Both the position numbers and the translations under genes were made by a program. The notes below the pieces were generated by a model that saw only the letters and a list, made by a program, of their open reading frames with translations, was not told where the DNA came from and searched no databases. Positions 32,744-41,421 of a stretch of DNA of 64,000 nucleotides are shown piece by piece; within the stretch, counting starts at the first letter, position 1, and each line of letters begins with the position of its first letter. Source of the DNA: CAZJAT01 sp964544145 (GTDB lineage Bacteria > Hydrothermota > 32-111); assembly GCA_964544145.1 (NCBI GenBank), contig CAZJAT010000005.1:22048-86047 (forward strand), in the 5' to 3' direction.

Positions 32744-34081
32744 TTATTGGTTACTGTTATTATTATTATTATTATTATTATTTATTGTTTCATTATTGGC
32801 CGAATGATCATTTGTTTCAGGGATTGTATTGAATTTATTTTTATTGATAGGTTTATCCTCTGTATTACTGCCTGTGTTGTGATGCTCCGAATCAGGTTTA
32901 ATATTGTTTTTAATGTTCATTCTTAACCGGCTCATTTCAACTATCTTGATGGCTTTCATAACCGTATGCATGTCAATCATTATATTATTATACTGCATTA
33001 TGCCTGTTCCCTGATCCTTTGTTTCTTTATATAATGCAACAATCTCCTTCGCTATATTCAGCTCTTCCGGATGTGGCGAAAATATATCATGAATGATATT
33101 TATATGTGAAGGATTTGACAATAATTTGCCGTCAAACCCCATAGCCTTGATGCGCCTACAAATCTTTTTAAAGCCTTCAATGTCTTCTGTGCCGCTGTAT
33201 ATGCAGTCCAATGCCTGCTTACTGAAGCTTTTAGCAGCATTAATAAGGGTTTTACGTGCATGATCTAATTCATATTCTCTGTCAGTAACTCTTATTCCAA
33301 GTGAAGCAGCATAATTGTCGGCCCCTAAAGCAAGCATTATAACTCTGTCATTTGAATTAGCAATCTCATAAGATTTTTCAATTCCTTTAGCACTTTCTAT
33401 TATTGGTATTATCTTTACATAATTATGTTTCATTTGATACTTTTTTTCTGTTTTTTCTATTATGTCAGCAACTTTTTTTACATCATATTCACTCTCACAT
33501 TTAGGGATTAATATACCATCAGGTTCAGACTGGAGAATTTCCTCAATATCTTCATTGCCGCATATATCCAATGTATTTATTCTGACCATTTTTTCAGAAC
33601 TTCCAAAATCAATTGACTGCAGGGCATTTTTTACAAGAATTCGTGCACTATCCTTTTCTTTAATAGAAACTGTGCTTTCCAAATCAAAAATTATACAATC
33701 AGGATTATATTTCACGATATTACTCATAAGATAGGGATTGTTCCCTGTTATTAATACGCAGCTGCGTCTTAATCGGTACTTATAATAGGGCTTTTCCATA
33801 TAATACTTTTTTTCCATTTCCTGTGATGCTTTCATTATCGCGGATTCCACTCTTGCCTTTACGACAAACTCAGCAGCACTATTATCAAGAATATCGAACT
33901 TAGCATTTATAATTCCATACATATTAATTATTGCATTTATAGTTTCGGCAATTCTACTGTAAGCTGATTCACCTTCAATAGATGAAATATTTACTGTTAA
34001 GCCGCCTGATGATGGTTCAACAGAGACCCTGATATCACCTTTCTCATTATTTCCTGTTACGGCTTTTCTTTTAATTTCCAT
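32744..34081 (-). CDS. fusion of citrate lyase acyl-carrier (CitD-like) and CitE-like domains
   Basis: 445 residues. Residues 1-95 align with CitD, the citrate lyase acyl-carrier subunit, starting MEIKRKAVTGN and ending FVVKARVESAIMKAS. In CitD the prosthetic group sits on Ser14 (motif ES-GD); here it is E13-K14-G15-D16, so the attachment serine is lost. From about 105 a HpcH/HpaI-CitE-like TIM barrel follows (RRSCVLITGNNPYL, IIFDLEST, IPIIESAKGIE, GFDGKLLSNP); the usual 'GaeD' metal Asp reads GADN. The C-terminus is Asn-rich from the TTA repeat. No CitF, CitC or CitG genes are nearby. Confidence 0.8.
   Translation of the reverse strand: MEIKRKAVTGNNEKGDIRVSVEPSSGGLTVNISSIEGESAYSRIAETINAIINMYGIINAKFDILDNSAAEFVVKARVESAIMKASQEMEKKYYMEKPYYKYRLRRSCVLITGNNPYLMSNIVKYNPDCIIFDLESTVSIKEKDSARILVKNALQSIDFGSSEKMVRINTLDICGNEDIEEILQSEPDGILIPKCESEYDVKKVADIIEKTEKKYQMKHNYVKIIPIIESAKGIEKSYEIANSNDRVIMLALGADNYAASLGIRVTDREYELDHARKTLINAAKSFSKQALDCIYSGTEDIEGFKKICRRIKAMGFDGKLLSNPSHINIIHDIFSPHPEELNIAKEIVALYKETKDQGTGIMQYNNIMIDMHTVMKAIKIVEMSRLRMNIKNNIKPDSEHHNTGSNTEDKPINKNKFNTIPETNDHSANNETINNNNNNNNNSNQ
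32757..32780. repeat. TTA trinucleotide repeat (8 units)
   Basis: Eight TTA units at 32757-32780, read on the minus strand as AAT codons for a poly-Asn tail of the CitD-CitE-like protein. Changes in unit number would alter only the tail length. Confidence 0.9.
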
Positions 34082-34093
34082 TAAGTCCTCCTT

Positions 34094-35278
34094 TTATAAT
34101 TCCTCAGTAGCATACTCATACAATTTCCTTATCAATTTAAGTCCGGAGCTTTTGGAATAATTCCTTGTTGCATACTGATGACAGAAAAGAGATACTTTGC
34201 TTTTAAAATTATCATCCAGAAGTTTCTCAATATTATCTGCCAAATTATGCTCATTCATATCCTGAATTTTCATACCATTATTCTCATTTATAAAATAGGA
34301 TAATTCACCTATATCTGACGAAAGAACAGGTGTTCCCATTGATAAGGATTCCAAAGCCCTTATGCCGAATTTTTCAAATCTGACAGGCATTACGTGAAGG
34401 TTGGCGAGATGATTGATTAGAGGCTGTTCCTCAATGGTAATTTCAGGAAAATAAAGAAAGTATTGTGGGTGTTTTTCGACCATATCCCTAACTTGCTTGC
34501 TGTATTCTCCCTTTCCAATAACAATAAAGCATATATCCCAATTATTTGCCAGAAGTTTCTCCGCTGCTTTTATAAAAATGTCAATTCCTTTAATATGGGA
34601 GAGATTGTCATGATACAGTACAATCTTTTTACATTTTTCATTAATGCTGAAATAATTTCTATACATATCTTCCTGTCCATCAATGAATTTAAATATATCA
34701 TCATTATAACCCCTGTATATCAATTTTAATTTTATGCTGTCCAGTTCAAACTCATTGCGCAGTTCATTCTCAATCTGCTTTGAAGGTGCAATAATATATG
34801 ATGTTTTAGCAACTGCATTTTTCACATAATCGCCGTAACGCAAGTCCTCTCTGGAAGTGTGTATCTCATTCCCGAATGAAGTCGTAATAACAGGGACTTC
34901 AGCAATATCAGCAATGACTGATGTATTCACCCATAAGTATTGTGAATGAATAATGTCCGGTCTAAATGTTTCAATGATTTTAGCGAATGCTTTCTGAAGA
35001 TATGTCTCATACATTTTGATATGTGCATCTGCCATTGAATAAAACTTGTTTGAAGTATTAGGATGTGTTGTAAAACAAGGGAATTCAAAATCCGTATAAG
35101 GTTTCCCGAATGGTATTGTTATTGTCTTGTATATTCGTTCATATTGTGTTTTACCATTATCAAAATTAACACACAGTACATCATGGCCGTGTGACTGGAA
35201 ATAGTAACTGATTTCATCAGTATACATTCCACTTGATGACTTTGCCAATGGGAATGGTGTGACAATAAGTATCTTCAT
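34094..35278 (-). CDS. glycosyltransferase family 4-like protein
   Basis: 394 residues. An N-terminal Rossmann domain with a GT4-like opening (ILIVTPFPLAKSSSGMY) is followed by a second Rossmann domain with KIVLYHDNLSHIKGIDIFIKA, CFIVIGKGEY, and ending in a short donor-site block (EKFGIRALESLSMGTPVLSS, containing the E-x7-E nucleotide-sugar pattern). It probably transfers a sugar from a nucleotide donor for envelope glycan or storage polymer synthesis. It overlaps the phosphofructokinase gene by 4 bases. Acceptor unknown. Confidence 0.9.
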   Translation of the reverse strand: MKILIVTPFPLAKSSSGMYTDEISYYFQSHGHDVLCVNFDNGKTQYERIYKTITIPFGKPYTDFEFPCFTTHPNTSNKFYSMADAHIKMYETYLQKAFAKIIETFRPDIIHSQYLWVNTSVIADIAEVPVITTSFGNEIHTSREDLRYGDYVKNAVAKTSYIIAPSKQIENELRNEFELDSIKLKLIYRGYNDDIFKFIDGQEDMYRNYFSINEKCKKIVLYHDNLSHIKGIDIFIKAAEKLLANNWDICFIVIGKGEYSKQVRDMVEKHPQYFLYFPEITIEEQPLINHLANLHVMPVRFEKFGIRALESLSMGTPVLSSDIGELSYFINENNGMKIQDMNEHNLADNIEKLLDDNFKSKVSLFCHQYATRNYSKSSGLKLIRKLYEYATEEL

Positions 35279-36369
35279 TCATCCCCCATGGAAATACCCA
35301 ATCTACGTGCAGTTTCAACGAGTTGTCCATTGATATTTACATATTTTTTCTTATTAACAGCATTTTCAATAGGAACAGTTACAATTGAGGTCCCCTGTAA
35401 ACTTACCATATGACCGAATTTTTTTTGAGCAACAAGATTAGCTGCTTCAACTCCATATCTGGATGCAAGAATTCTATCATATGCACAGGTGATTCCACCC
35501 CTCTGTATGTGTCCCAATACTGTAGTACGCACTATCAAATCGGAATTGCTGCTTATGAAGTTATCAATATAATAACCAATGCCTCCCAGTCTGGGTAATT
35601 CCCCTTTTTGAGGATGATTCTCTATAGTGATATTTTCTTTTCCTTTCTCGAATGCTCCCTCTGAAACAACGATAATTGAGAATGCAGATCCTTTCTCCTT
35701 TCTAGCATTAATTTTATTAATAATGGATTCAAAAGAAAATGGAATTTCCGGAATAAGTATAATATCAGCTCCACCTGCGATACCGGCATTTAATGCTATC
35801 CATCCTGCATCTCTTCCCATTACTTCCACAATCATTATCCGATGATGTGATTCGGCAGTTGAGTGAAGTTTGTCTATAGCATCGGTTGCGGTATTGATGG
35901 CAGTTTGAAATCCGAATGTATAATCAGTTGCGGAGATGTCATTATCAATTGTTTTTGGTACACCCACTATATTTGCACCCTTTTTATATAGGGCATTTGC
36001 GATATTCAAAGTGCCGTCACCTCCAATCACTACAAGACCGTCAATACTGAACTCAATGAGGGTTTTCAGAATACTGTCTGAAACATCTATCAGCTTAATT
36101 TCATTATTGACCTTAATAGGATATTGAAAGGGATTTCCTCTGTTGCTTGTACCCAATATTGTTCCGCCTTTAGGCAGAATGCCGCGTATATCTTTTAGTG
36201 TCATTCTATAAATATTTTCACCGCCATTGATCAATCCGTCAAAGCCGTCCTTAATACCCATCATCTCCCAGTTGTAATGTAATATACCGGATTTAACAAT
36301 TCCTCTTATCACAGCATTAAGACCGGGACAGTCCCCTCCGCCTGTGAGAACTGCTACACGTTTTATCAT
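35275..36369 (-). CDS. pfkA: 6-phosphofructokinase (ATP- or PPi-dependent, unresolved)
   Basis: 364 residues. VLTGGGDCPGLNAVIRG, IKDGFDGL, VIGGDGTLN, PKTIDNDI and the catalytic region are the PFK-A family signatures. Phosphoryl-donor choice depends on two positions: Gly in GGDGT is ATP-type, but Lys in PKTIDND is usual in PPi enzymes; this mixed set occurs in group-III enzymes and does not settle the donor. It phosphorylates fructose 6-phosphate in glycolysis and pairs with gap-pgk-tpiA at the other end of the window. tRNA-Ala lies 14 bases upstream. Confidence 0.93.
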   Translation of the reverse strand: MIKRVAVLTGGGDCPGLNAVIRGIVKSGILHYNWEMMGIKDGFDGLINGGENIYRMTLKDIRGILPKGGTILGTSNRGNPFQYPIKVNNEIKLIDVSDSILKTLIEFSIDGLVVIGGDGTLNIANALYKKGANIVGVPKTIDNDISATDYTFGFQTAINTATDAIDKLHSTAESHHRIMIVEVMGRDAGWIALNAGIAGGADIILIPEIPFSFESIINKINARKEKGSAFSIIVVSEGAFEKGKENITIENHPQKGELPRLGGIGYYIDNFISSNSDLIVRTTVLGHIQRGGITCAYDRILASRYGVEAANLVAQKKFGHMVSLQGTSIVTVPIENAVNKKKYVNINGQLVETARRLGISMGDE

Positions 36370-36383
36370 CTATTCCTCCAAAA

Positions 36384-36456
36384 TGGACCAGAGCGGAGTT
36401 GAACCGCCGACCTCATCCTTGCGAAGGATGCGCTCTCCCAACTGAGCTACTGGCCC
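36384..36456 (-). tRNA. tRNA-Ala (anticodon CGC)
   Basis: 73 bases folding as a full cloverleaf: acceptor GGGCCAG/CTGGTCC with the G3-U70 wobble that identifies alanine tRNAs, D-arm GCTC/GAGC, anticodon stem CATCC/GGATG around the loop TTCGCAA (anticodon CGC, reads GCG), and T-arm GGCGG-TTCAACT-CCGCT. The discriminator is A and no CCA is encoded. Its 5' end overlaps the last 10 bases of the methyltransferase gene at 36447, including that gene's stop codon. Confidence 0.95.
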
Positions 36457-37121
36457 TTCTTTGCTATTATAATCATCTTATTATACTTATTAAAAAATGT
36501 ATTTGCAATAAGATCAATACTTTTTATTATAAATAATGGCAATGAATGAGAAAATTTGAAAAATGCAGTATAATTAAGTAATTTATTTTCATAGAATATT
36601 GTACGCTCTACTGTAAATCCATTCTTATATAAAATCTTATTTATAGATTCGGGTTTAAATGAGTGAAGATGGGCATTGAGCGGCGTTTCTTTATTGCAGT
36701 GAACACAAAGAGTAAATCGTCTTTTTTCATTATATGGCACAGAAATAATCAGTGTTCCATCAACCTTCAATATTCTGTTGATTTCAGAGATACACTGATT
36801 GACATTGGTAATATGTTCTAATGTTTCAGAAATTATGGCATTGTTAAAATTGTCACTCTTTATAGGCAGGGATAGCGCATCACCTTCAATTTTCAATTTA
36901 CAATGAGTATTATTGATTTGAGATATATCAACAGAGAAAAAATCATCACTATTATTTTTACAAATATATCCATCAGCACTTCCGATGTCTAATGTTGAAC
37001 CTTTTGAAACTAGTGATCTTATCATGCGATATCTATAATTCATTCTTCCGCGTTCATTTGCTGTTAGGTCATTATATTCCATAAGATTATTATCAATTGA
37101 ATAATGTTCAGTATAATTCAA
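36447..37121 (-). CDS. class I SAM-dependent methyltransferase (type 11)
   Basis: 224 residues. Motif I is LDIGSADGYIC; the acidic SAM-ribose residue follows in FFSVDIS; ISETLEHITNVN and LKVDGTLIISVP are motifs II and III of the type-11 group. These enzymes methylate small molecules, often quinones or envelope lipids; substrate is unknown. CVHCNKETPLNAHLHSFKP in the C-terminal half resembles quinone- or lipid-linked members. The stop codon lies inside the 5' end of tRNA-Ala, and the gene overlaps the next one upstream by 4 bases. Confidence 0.88.
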   Translation of the reverse strand: MNYTEHYSIDNNLMEYNDLTANERGRMNYRYRMIRSLVSKGSTLDIGSADGYICKNNSDDFFSVDISQINNTHCKLKIEGDALSLPIKSDNFNNAIISETLEHITNVNQCISEINRILKVDGTLIISVPYNEKRRFTLCVHCNKETPLNAHLHSFKPESINKILYKNGFTVERTIFYENKLLNYTAFFKFSHSLPLFIIKSIDLIANTFFNKYNKMIIIAKKGQ

Positions 37122-37312
37122 TTTTTTCTATCCTCAATCAGTTTTTTTAAGCTTCTGTCATAAGTAAGTTCTGCTTCAGTACTAAAAAAACATGCAGGGA
37201 ATTCATTCATTGAATTATGATATTCAATACATTCCTTGCAATTACCATGTCTTTTACAGCTTCTGTATGTGCAGGGGCATTTAGTATTAATGTTTTCCAT
37301 TACTATGCTCAT
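37118..37312 (-). CDS. small cysteine-rich protein (DUF6485-like)
   Basis: 64 residues with CPCTYRSCKRHGNCKECIEYH and a following PACFF, matching the layout of the DUF6485 small proteins (CxC-x4-CxRxG-xC-xxC-xxYH, then PACF). A metal or Fe-S site is likely. The first ATG is within the stop of the upstream gene (ATGA), suggesting coupled translation; an alternative ATG lies four codons further in. It sits between an outer-membrane protein gene and a methyltransferase. Confidence 0.65.
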   Translation of the reverse strand: MSIVMENINTKCPCTYRSCKRHGNCKECIEYHNSMNEFPACFFSTEAELTYDRSLKKLIEDRKN

Positions 37313-37764
37313 AAAAAGTAAAAAATAAATCCTATTCCTGCATTAAAATCCAGAGAAGTAGCAGGAATAACATCTAATATGGGTGAGCATTCAATGAACA
37401 GTTCAATAGGAATGTCAGGGAATTGCAATCCTGCTCCTGCAGTAAATTTTACTCCCACATTGGTGTTATTGTTTGTTTTGATTCTGATTCCCGGTCCTGT
37501 ATAGAAAAAAAGAGGTAATGTGATTTCTCCATCATCGCTTTTCACGGAATAATAGAAATTGTAAGAATAACCAAAACTTCCGTAAACCATACTAGCCGGA
37601 ATATCCCACGCAATAATCGAATTAATGCTGTTATTCTGATTGAGATTCACTTTTAATTTTATGCCTGTTGGATTACCTGCATAAATGCCTGCCCCGAAAT
37701 GATTGGATGCATGCGATGTTAAAAAGACAATTAGAGAGAGGATGATGATTACAGCTCGTTTCAT
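37309..37764 (-). CDS. small outer-membrane beta-barrel protein
   Basis: 151 residues with a signal peptide (about 1-19) and a Gly/Asn/Tyr-rich body in eight likely strands (GIYAGNPTGIKLKV, WDIPASMVYGSFGYSY, VGVKFTAGAGLQF) ending GFIFYFL. Size and pattern fit small 8-stranded barrels (opacity/OmpX-like or BAPKO_0422-type). Ribosome site GGAG precedes the start. It lies directly after the large cyclase protein gene (shared single-base junction), so probably one operon. Confidence 0.75.
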   Translation of the reverse strand: MKRAVIIILSLIVFLTSHASNHFGAGIYAGNPTGIKLKVNLNQNNSINSIIAWDIPASMVYGSFGYSYNFYYSVKSDDGEITLPLFFYTGPGIRIKTNNNTNVGVKFTAGAGLQFPDIPIELFIECSPILDVIPATSLDFNAGIGFIFYFL

Positions 37765-40700
37765 TATTTTAACTCCATTTTGCTATTTATTTGTTCCAGA
37801 ATTGAATCACAGAATGTAATAATGTTTTTTTTATCAATATCATGTGCAATTGTCAGAGCTTCATTGGCAAATTTTATCGCGCTCCCGAATTCATTCATAA
37901 TCATTTTCAATTCAGCTCTTTTTGAAAGAAAATGGGAGAGAGGGAATCTTGCATTCATTTTTCTAATAATGGATATGCATTTTGCAAAATATTTATCAGC
38001 CTCACTATTTTTTCTCTGAAGTTTGTACAGTTCTGCCATATTGCCTAAATCAATTGCTTCAGACCACTTATTACCAATTTGTCTATCAATAATAAGAGCA
38101 TCTTTATAATATTTCAAGGATTTTGCGTATTGACCTTCTGTTGCATAGAAATTTGCAATATTGCCAAGTACTATTGTCTCATTTTCAAGATTGTTAACAT
38201 CCTTATCAATTTCAAGAGCTTTAAAATAATATTCTAAAACTCTATCTTTCTCGCCCATATCATTGTACACTTGTCCCATATTACCAAGCACAATGGCTTC
38301 TGATCTCCTGTTACCGATTTTCCTGTTTATTCTGAGGGAAATGCTGTTATGATGTATACTCTGTTTAAATGACTCGCTGTTTCTATATATCAAACCGATA
38401 CGCAGATGAAGTTTTGCCTGAGAGTTCAAATCATTGCTTTTTTCAGCATCTTTCAGCGCTCTTTGATAATATTTCATTGCTCTCTGGTCATCACCCTGTC
38501 TGTAGAGCACTAAACCCATATTGGAAAATATGGAGTTTCTCAGTTTTCTGTTTTTTTCTGCATATTTCAATGCATTATTAAACTGTATTATTGCTTCATT
38601 AAAATCACCCTTATTATAATAGACAAGTCCCATAAGTTCGTAGATTTTACTCATTCCCTCAATATCATTTTTCTTTTTGTAAAGGTTAAATGAGCTGTTA
38701 TACTGAACAATTGCTTTCTTATATTTACCAAGCGACCAGTATATTTCTCCAAGTGTTTTATAGGCATTTGCACATAAAAGAATATTTCTCTTGCATAAAC
38801 GAATAGCTTTTTGAAGCACCTTTACACCCTCATCATAGTTGGCAGTGTGCAGCATAATATTGCCGAGATTGATATATGCATGAGCTTGCTGTGATTTTGA
38901 AATGTCAAGTTTCAGTAATTCATATATAAGTTTGATGGCAATTTCATTCGAGTATGTGCTCATGTATCGTTCAATTGCCAATTTTAAATAGTGCATCTTT
39001 TTATTCTTAATATTTGCCTGTTTATAGTGATAGTATAATATCTCATAATATGGGCTAAGATCATTGCTGTATTGCTTTTCATAAAGCGAGGCAATCCGAG
39101 AATGCAGTTTTTTCAATTCATCTTCAAACTGCATCTTATAGGCAATCTCATGTAATAATGTATGTCTGAAAACACCAAGATTTTTCGAAATAACAGATAT
39201 AATTTTATTCCTTTCTCCCTCAGTGAGGATTTTCCCGATATTCTTTCCAACAAGTAAATTCAACAGAATTATTTCAAACTCTTTCCCGAAAACCGATGCT
39301 TTCTTTATTCCTTCTCTTGTAACAGCTGATAAAGAGTCCAGCCGTGATACAATTAATCTGTCAATGCTTGACGGTAATTCATAATCCGCTTTGGATAAAT
39401 TAATTGAATTGCCATTATGCTCAATTAAATCATTGTTGGCAAGATGTATTGTGATTTGCTCAAGGAACAAAGGATTGCCTTCAGATTTTTCCCATAATAA
39501 CTGAAGTAAGGTATCTGATGGTTTTTTTTCAAAAAAAGCAGTAATAAATAATTTTACTCCTTTAAAATTGAAATTATTCAATGGAATACTTATATGCTTC
39601 AAACGAATTCTGTCCGTTACGCGATTCTTCTCTCTGAAAACAATAATAAGACCTGCATTTAATATGTTATCCTGGAAAGCGTAGTTGAGAAAATCTATGG
39701 TTTCCTCATCTGCCCACATCATATCGTCAAATACAAATATCTGTCTTCTCAGACTGCATTCTTTAATTAATATTTGGCGAATAATGTAGAATGTGGTTTC
39801 CTGCATTTCCTTTCCTGATATATGTTTTAATATACCCTCATCTGCTAGTGAAAAAAAGTGATGTATGTATTTGGAATATGTCTCATACTGTTCACTGAAA
39901 TGTGATGCAAGATATTTATCAGCTTTTGATTTCTTTCTATCCCTGTCATCATAGTATCCAAAGTCCATTATTGATGCTATGACTTGTTTGATAGGTGACA
40001 TAGGTTCAAACAAAACTGAATCACATAAACCGTAATGAAATAATATTTTACTGTTTTGTAATGTATGGTATACAATGCGGGTTTTCCCGATACCGCTTTC
40101 ACCCTCAATATAAATGATTGGGGATTTACTTTTTTTAAATGTATTTTCAATATAAGTTATTATCCTATTTTGTTCATTTTCCCTTGATACGAAAGGAGAA
40201 GCAAAATCAATAACCCTGTTTTTCTTGGATTCAATACTATATAGACTGATTTTTTTCTTTTTTCCCTTTACATTGAAATAATTCTCAAATGCAAATTCAA
40301 ATGTTCTGCTCTCCTGTTTAACACGTTCACTTATATATATTTTCCCTTTGCTAAGACATGATATCCTTGATGCAGTATTGACTATATCACCAAGAACAGT
40401 ATATTCCATCCAATTTTTACTCCCAATAAAACCTGTATAGGATATACCATAATCAATGCCTGCTGAAATATTCAAATGTTTAAATTCATCTCCAATCTTT
40501 ACAGCCATATTCAAGGCATTTTCAATCATATTTTCTGATGCAAATGGAGCACCGAATATTACAAGTATGATTCCGCCTTTTTCTGTAAAATCAACCTTAT
40601 TGAAATATCCGTTCATTTCAATGGAATATTCCATTATACTTGTTATAAGTCTATTCAGCTCATTTCTCTCAATATCATTGCTGAAATTAAAGAAGAGAGG

Positions 40701-41387
40701 GACAGTTTTTCTGAACTCACCCTTTATGCTGAGTTCACTCAGGATATCGGGAAAGAAATCCTTGTTGAATTTTGAAGAAGGTATTTTTGTTTTTGCTTTT
40801 TTATTTTTTTTAGTAATGTTCAAATCAACTGTAAGAATATTATTCATTTTTTTATAGGGTATGAGAGATTTCTTAAGCTGAGGAAGGATTTGTGTATCCA
40901 GACAGACAGTATCCGGTTTTGCATGCTGCTGAATCTTTATTGCATCTCTTATCCCACTGCCTTTAAAATAATATGTTTTAAATATACTGGATATTATTTC
41001 CCATTGAATATCGCCCTTAGCAATCCCCAATCGTATATGCATTTTATTTTCAGTATTTTCGTTGAATCTCTTGAATGTTTGAATAATATTGCTGCCTATT
41101 TCAATGATTTGCTCAATACTGTCTGTAAAGCGAAATACTGCTGTAAATGCATCTCCTGCAAAATTGGTTATAAATCCGTTATTGGTATATACAATATCAG
41201 TAATTTCACCGAATGTCTGGTTAAGAATATAACCGGTTTTTTCGGCGCCCGTTTTACCTTCACTGAGTAATTGTTCCAATAGGGGAGTGAAATTACAAAT
41301 ATCACAAGAAATAACATATGCATCGGATGTTCCAAAATCATTATTTATGTGTTCCTGTATAAAACCAGGTATGAGATTTTTTTTCAT
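37764..41387 (-). CDS. two class III cyclase domains, AAA ATPase and TPR array
   Basis: 1207 residues. Cyclase domain 1 (about 20-170) keeps both metal Asp (D29 in CDICNFTP, D79 in AGDAF) but has Asn at the adenine-selecting Lys position (N75) and lacks the Asn/Arg pair. Cyclase domain 2 (about 225-385) lacks the metal Asp (NFSND, EKGG) but keeps VNTASR. An AAA/STAND-like ATPase follows (Walker A EGESGIGKTR near 425; about 400-700), then TPR repeats from about 790 to 1190. Such proteins bind or make cyclic nucleotides and regulate partners through the TPRs. No ribosome site; a terminator abuts the ATG. Confidence 0.9.
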   Translation of the reverse strand: MKKNLIPGFIQEHINNDFGTSDAYVISCDICNFTPLLEQLLSEGKTGAEKTGYILNQTFGEITDIVYTNNGFITNFAGDAFTAVFRFTDSIEQIIEIGSNIIQTFKRFNENTENKMHIRLGIAKGDIQWEIISSIFKTYYFKGSGIRDAIKIQQHAKPDTVCLDTQILPQLKKSLIPYKKMNNILTVDLNITKKNKKAKTKIPSSKFNKDFFPDILSELSIKGEFRKTVPLFFNFSNDIERNELNRLITSIMEYSIEMNGYFNKVDFTEKGGIILVIFGAPFASENMIENALNMAVKIGDEFKHLNISAGIDYGISYTGFIGSKNWMEYTVLGDIVNTASRISCLSKGKIYISERVKQESRTFEFAFENYFNVKGKKKKISLYSIESKKNRVIDFASPFVSRENEQNRIITYIENTFKKSKSPIIYIEGESGIGKTRIVYHTLQNSKILFHYGLCDSVLFEPMSPIKQVIASIMDFGYYDDRDRKKSKADKYLASHFSEQYETYSKYIHHFFSLADEGILKHISGKEMQETTFYIIRQILIKECSLRRQIFVFDDMMWADEETIDFLNYAFQDNILNAGLIIVFREKNRVTDRIRLKHISIPLNNFNFKGVKLFITAFFEKKPSDTLLQLLWEKSEGNPLFLEQITIHLANNDLIEHNGNSINLSKADYELPSSIDRLIVSRLDSLSAVTREGIKKASVFGKEFEIILLNLLVGKNIGKILTEGERNKIISVISKNLGVFRHTLLHEIAYKMQFEDELKKLHSRIASLYEKQYSNDLSPYYEILYYHYKQANIKNKKMHYLKLAIERYMSTYSNEIAIKLIYELLKLDISKSQQAHAYINLGNIMLHTANYDEGVKVLQKAIRLCKRNILLCANAYKTLGEIYWSLGKYKKAIVQYNSSFNLYKKKNDIEGMSKIYELMGLVYYNKGDFNEAIIQFNNALKYAEKNRKLRNSIFSNMGLVLYRQGDDQRAMKYYQRALKDAEKSNDLNSQAKLHLRIGLIYRNSESFKQSIHHNSISLRINRKIGNRRSEAIVLGNMGQVYNDMGEKDRVLEYYFKALEIDKDVNNLENETIVLGNIANFYATEGQYAKSLKYYKDALIIDRQIGNKWSEAIDLGNMAELYKLQRKNSEADKYFAKCISIIRKMNARFPLSHFLSKRAELKMIMNEFGSAIKFANEALTIAHDIDKKNIITFCDSILEQINSKMELK

Positions 41388-41388
41388 T

Positions 41389-41415
41389 AAAAAAATGGGG
41401 AGCTAAAAGCTCCCC
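41389..41415 (-). terminator. Rho-independent terminator of the lipoprotein gene, abutting the cyclase start
   Basis: On the minus strand GGGGAGCT (41415-41408) pairs with AGCTCCCC (41404-41397) around a 3-base loop, followed by a run of seven T (41395-41389). The ATG of the cyclase-ATPase gene begins at 41387, one base after the T-run. Confidence 0.85.
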
Positions 41416-41421
41416 TGTGAA

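Noticed and set aside
32757..32780. TTA repeat as a phase-variation switch
   Set aside because: The unit is three bases, so changes in number keep the frame and only alter an Asn tail.
40456..40857. 133-codon plus-strand frame inside the cyclase-ATPase gene
   Set aside because: Antisense shadow with hydrophobic bias from AT-rich codons; no ribosome site or homologous pattern.
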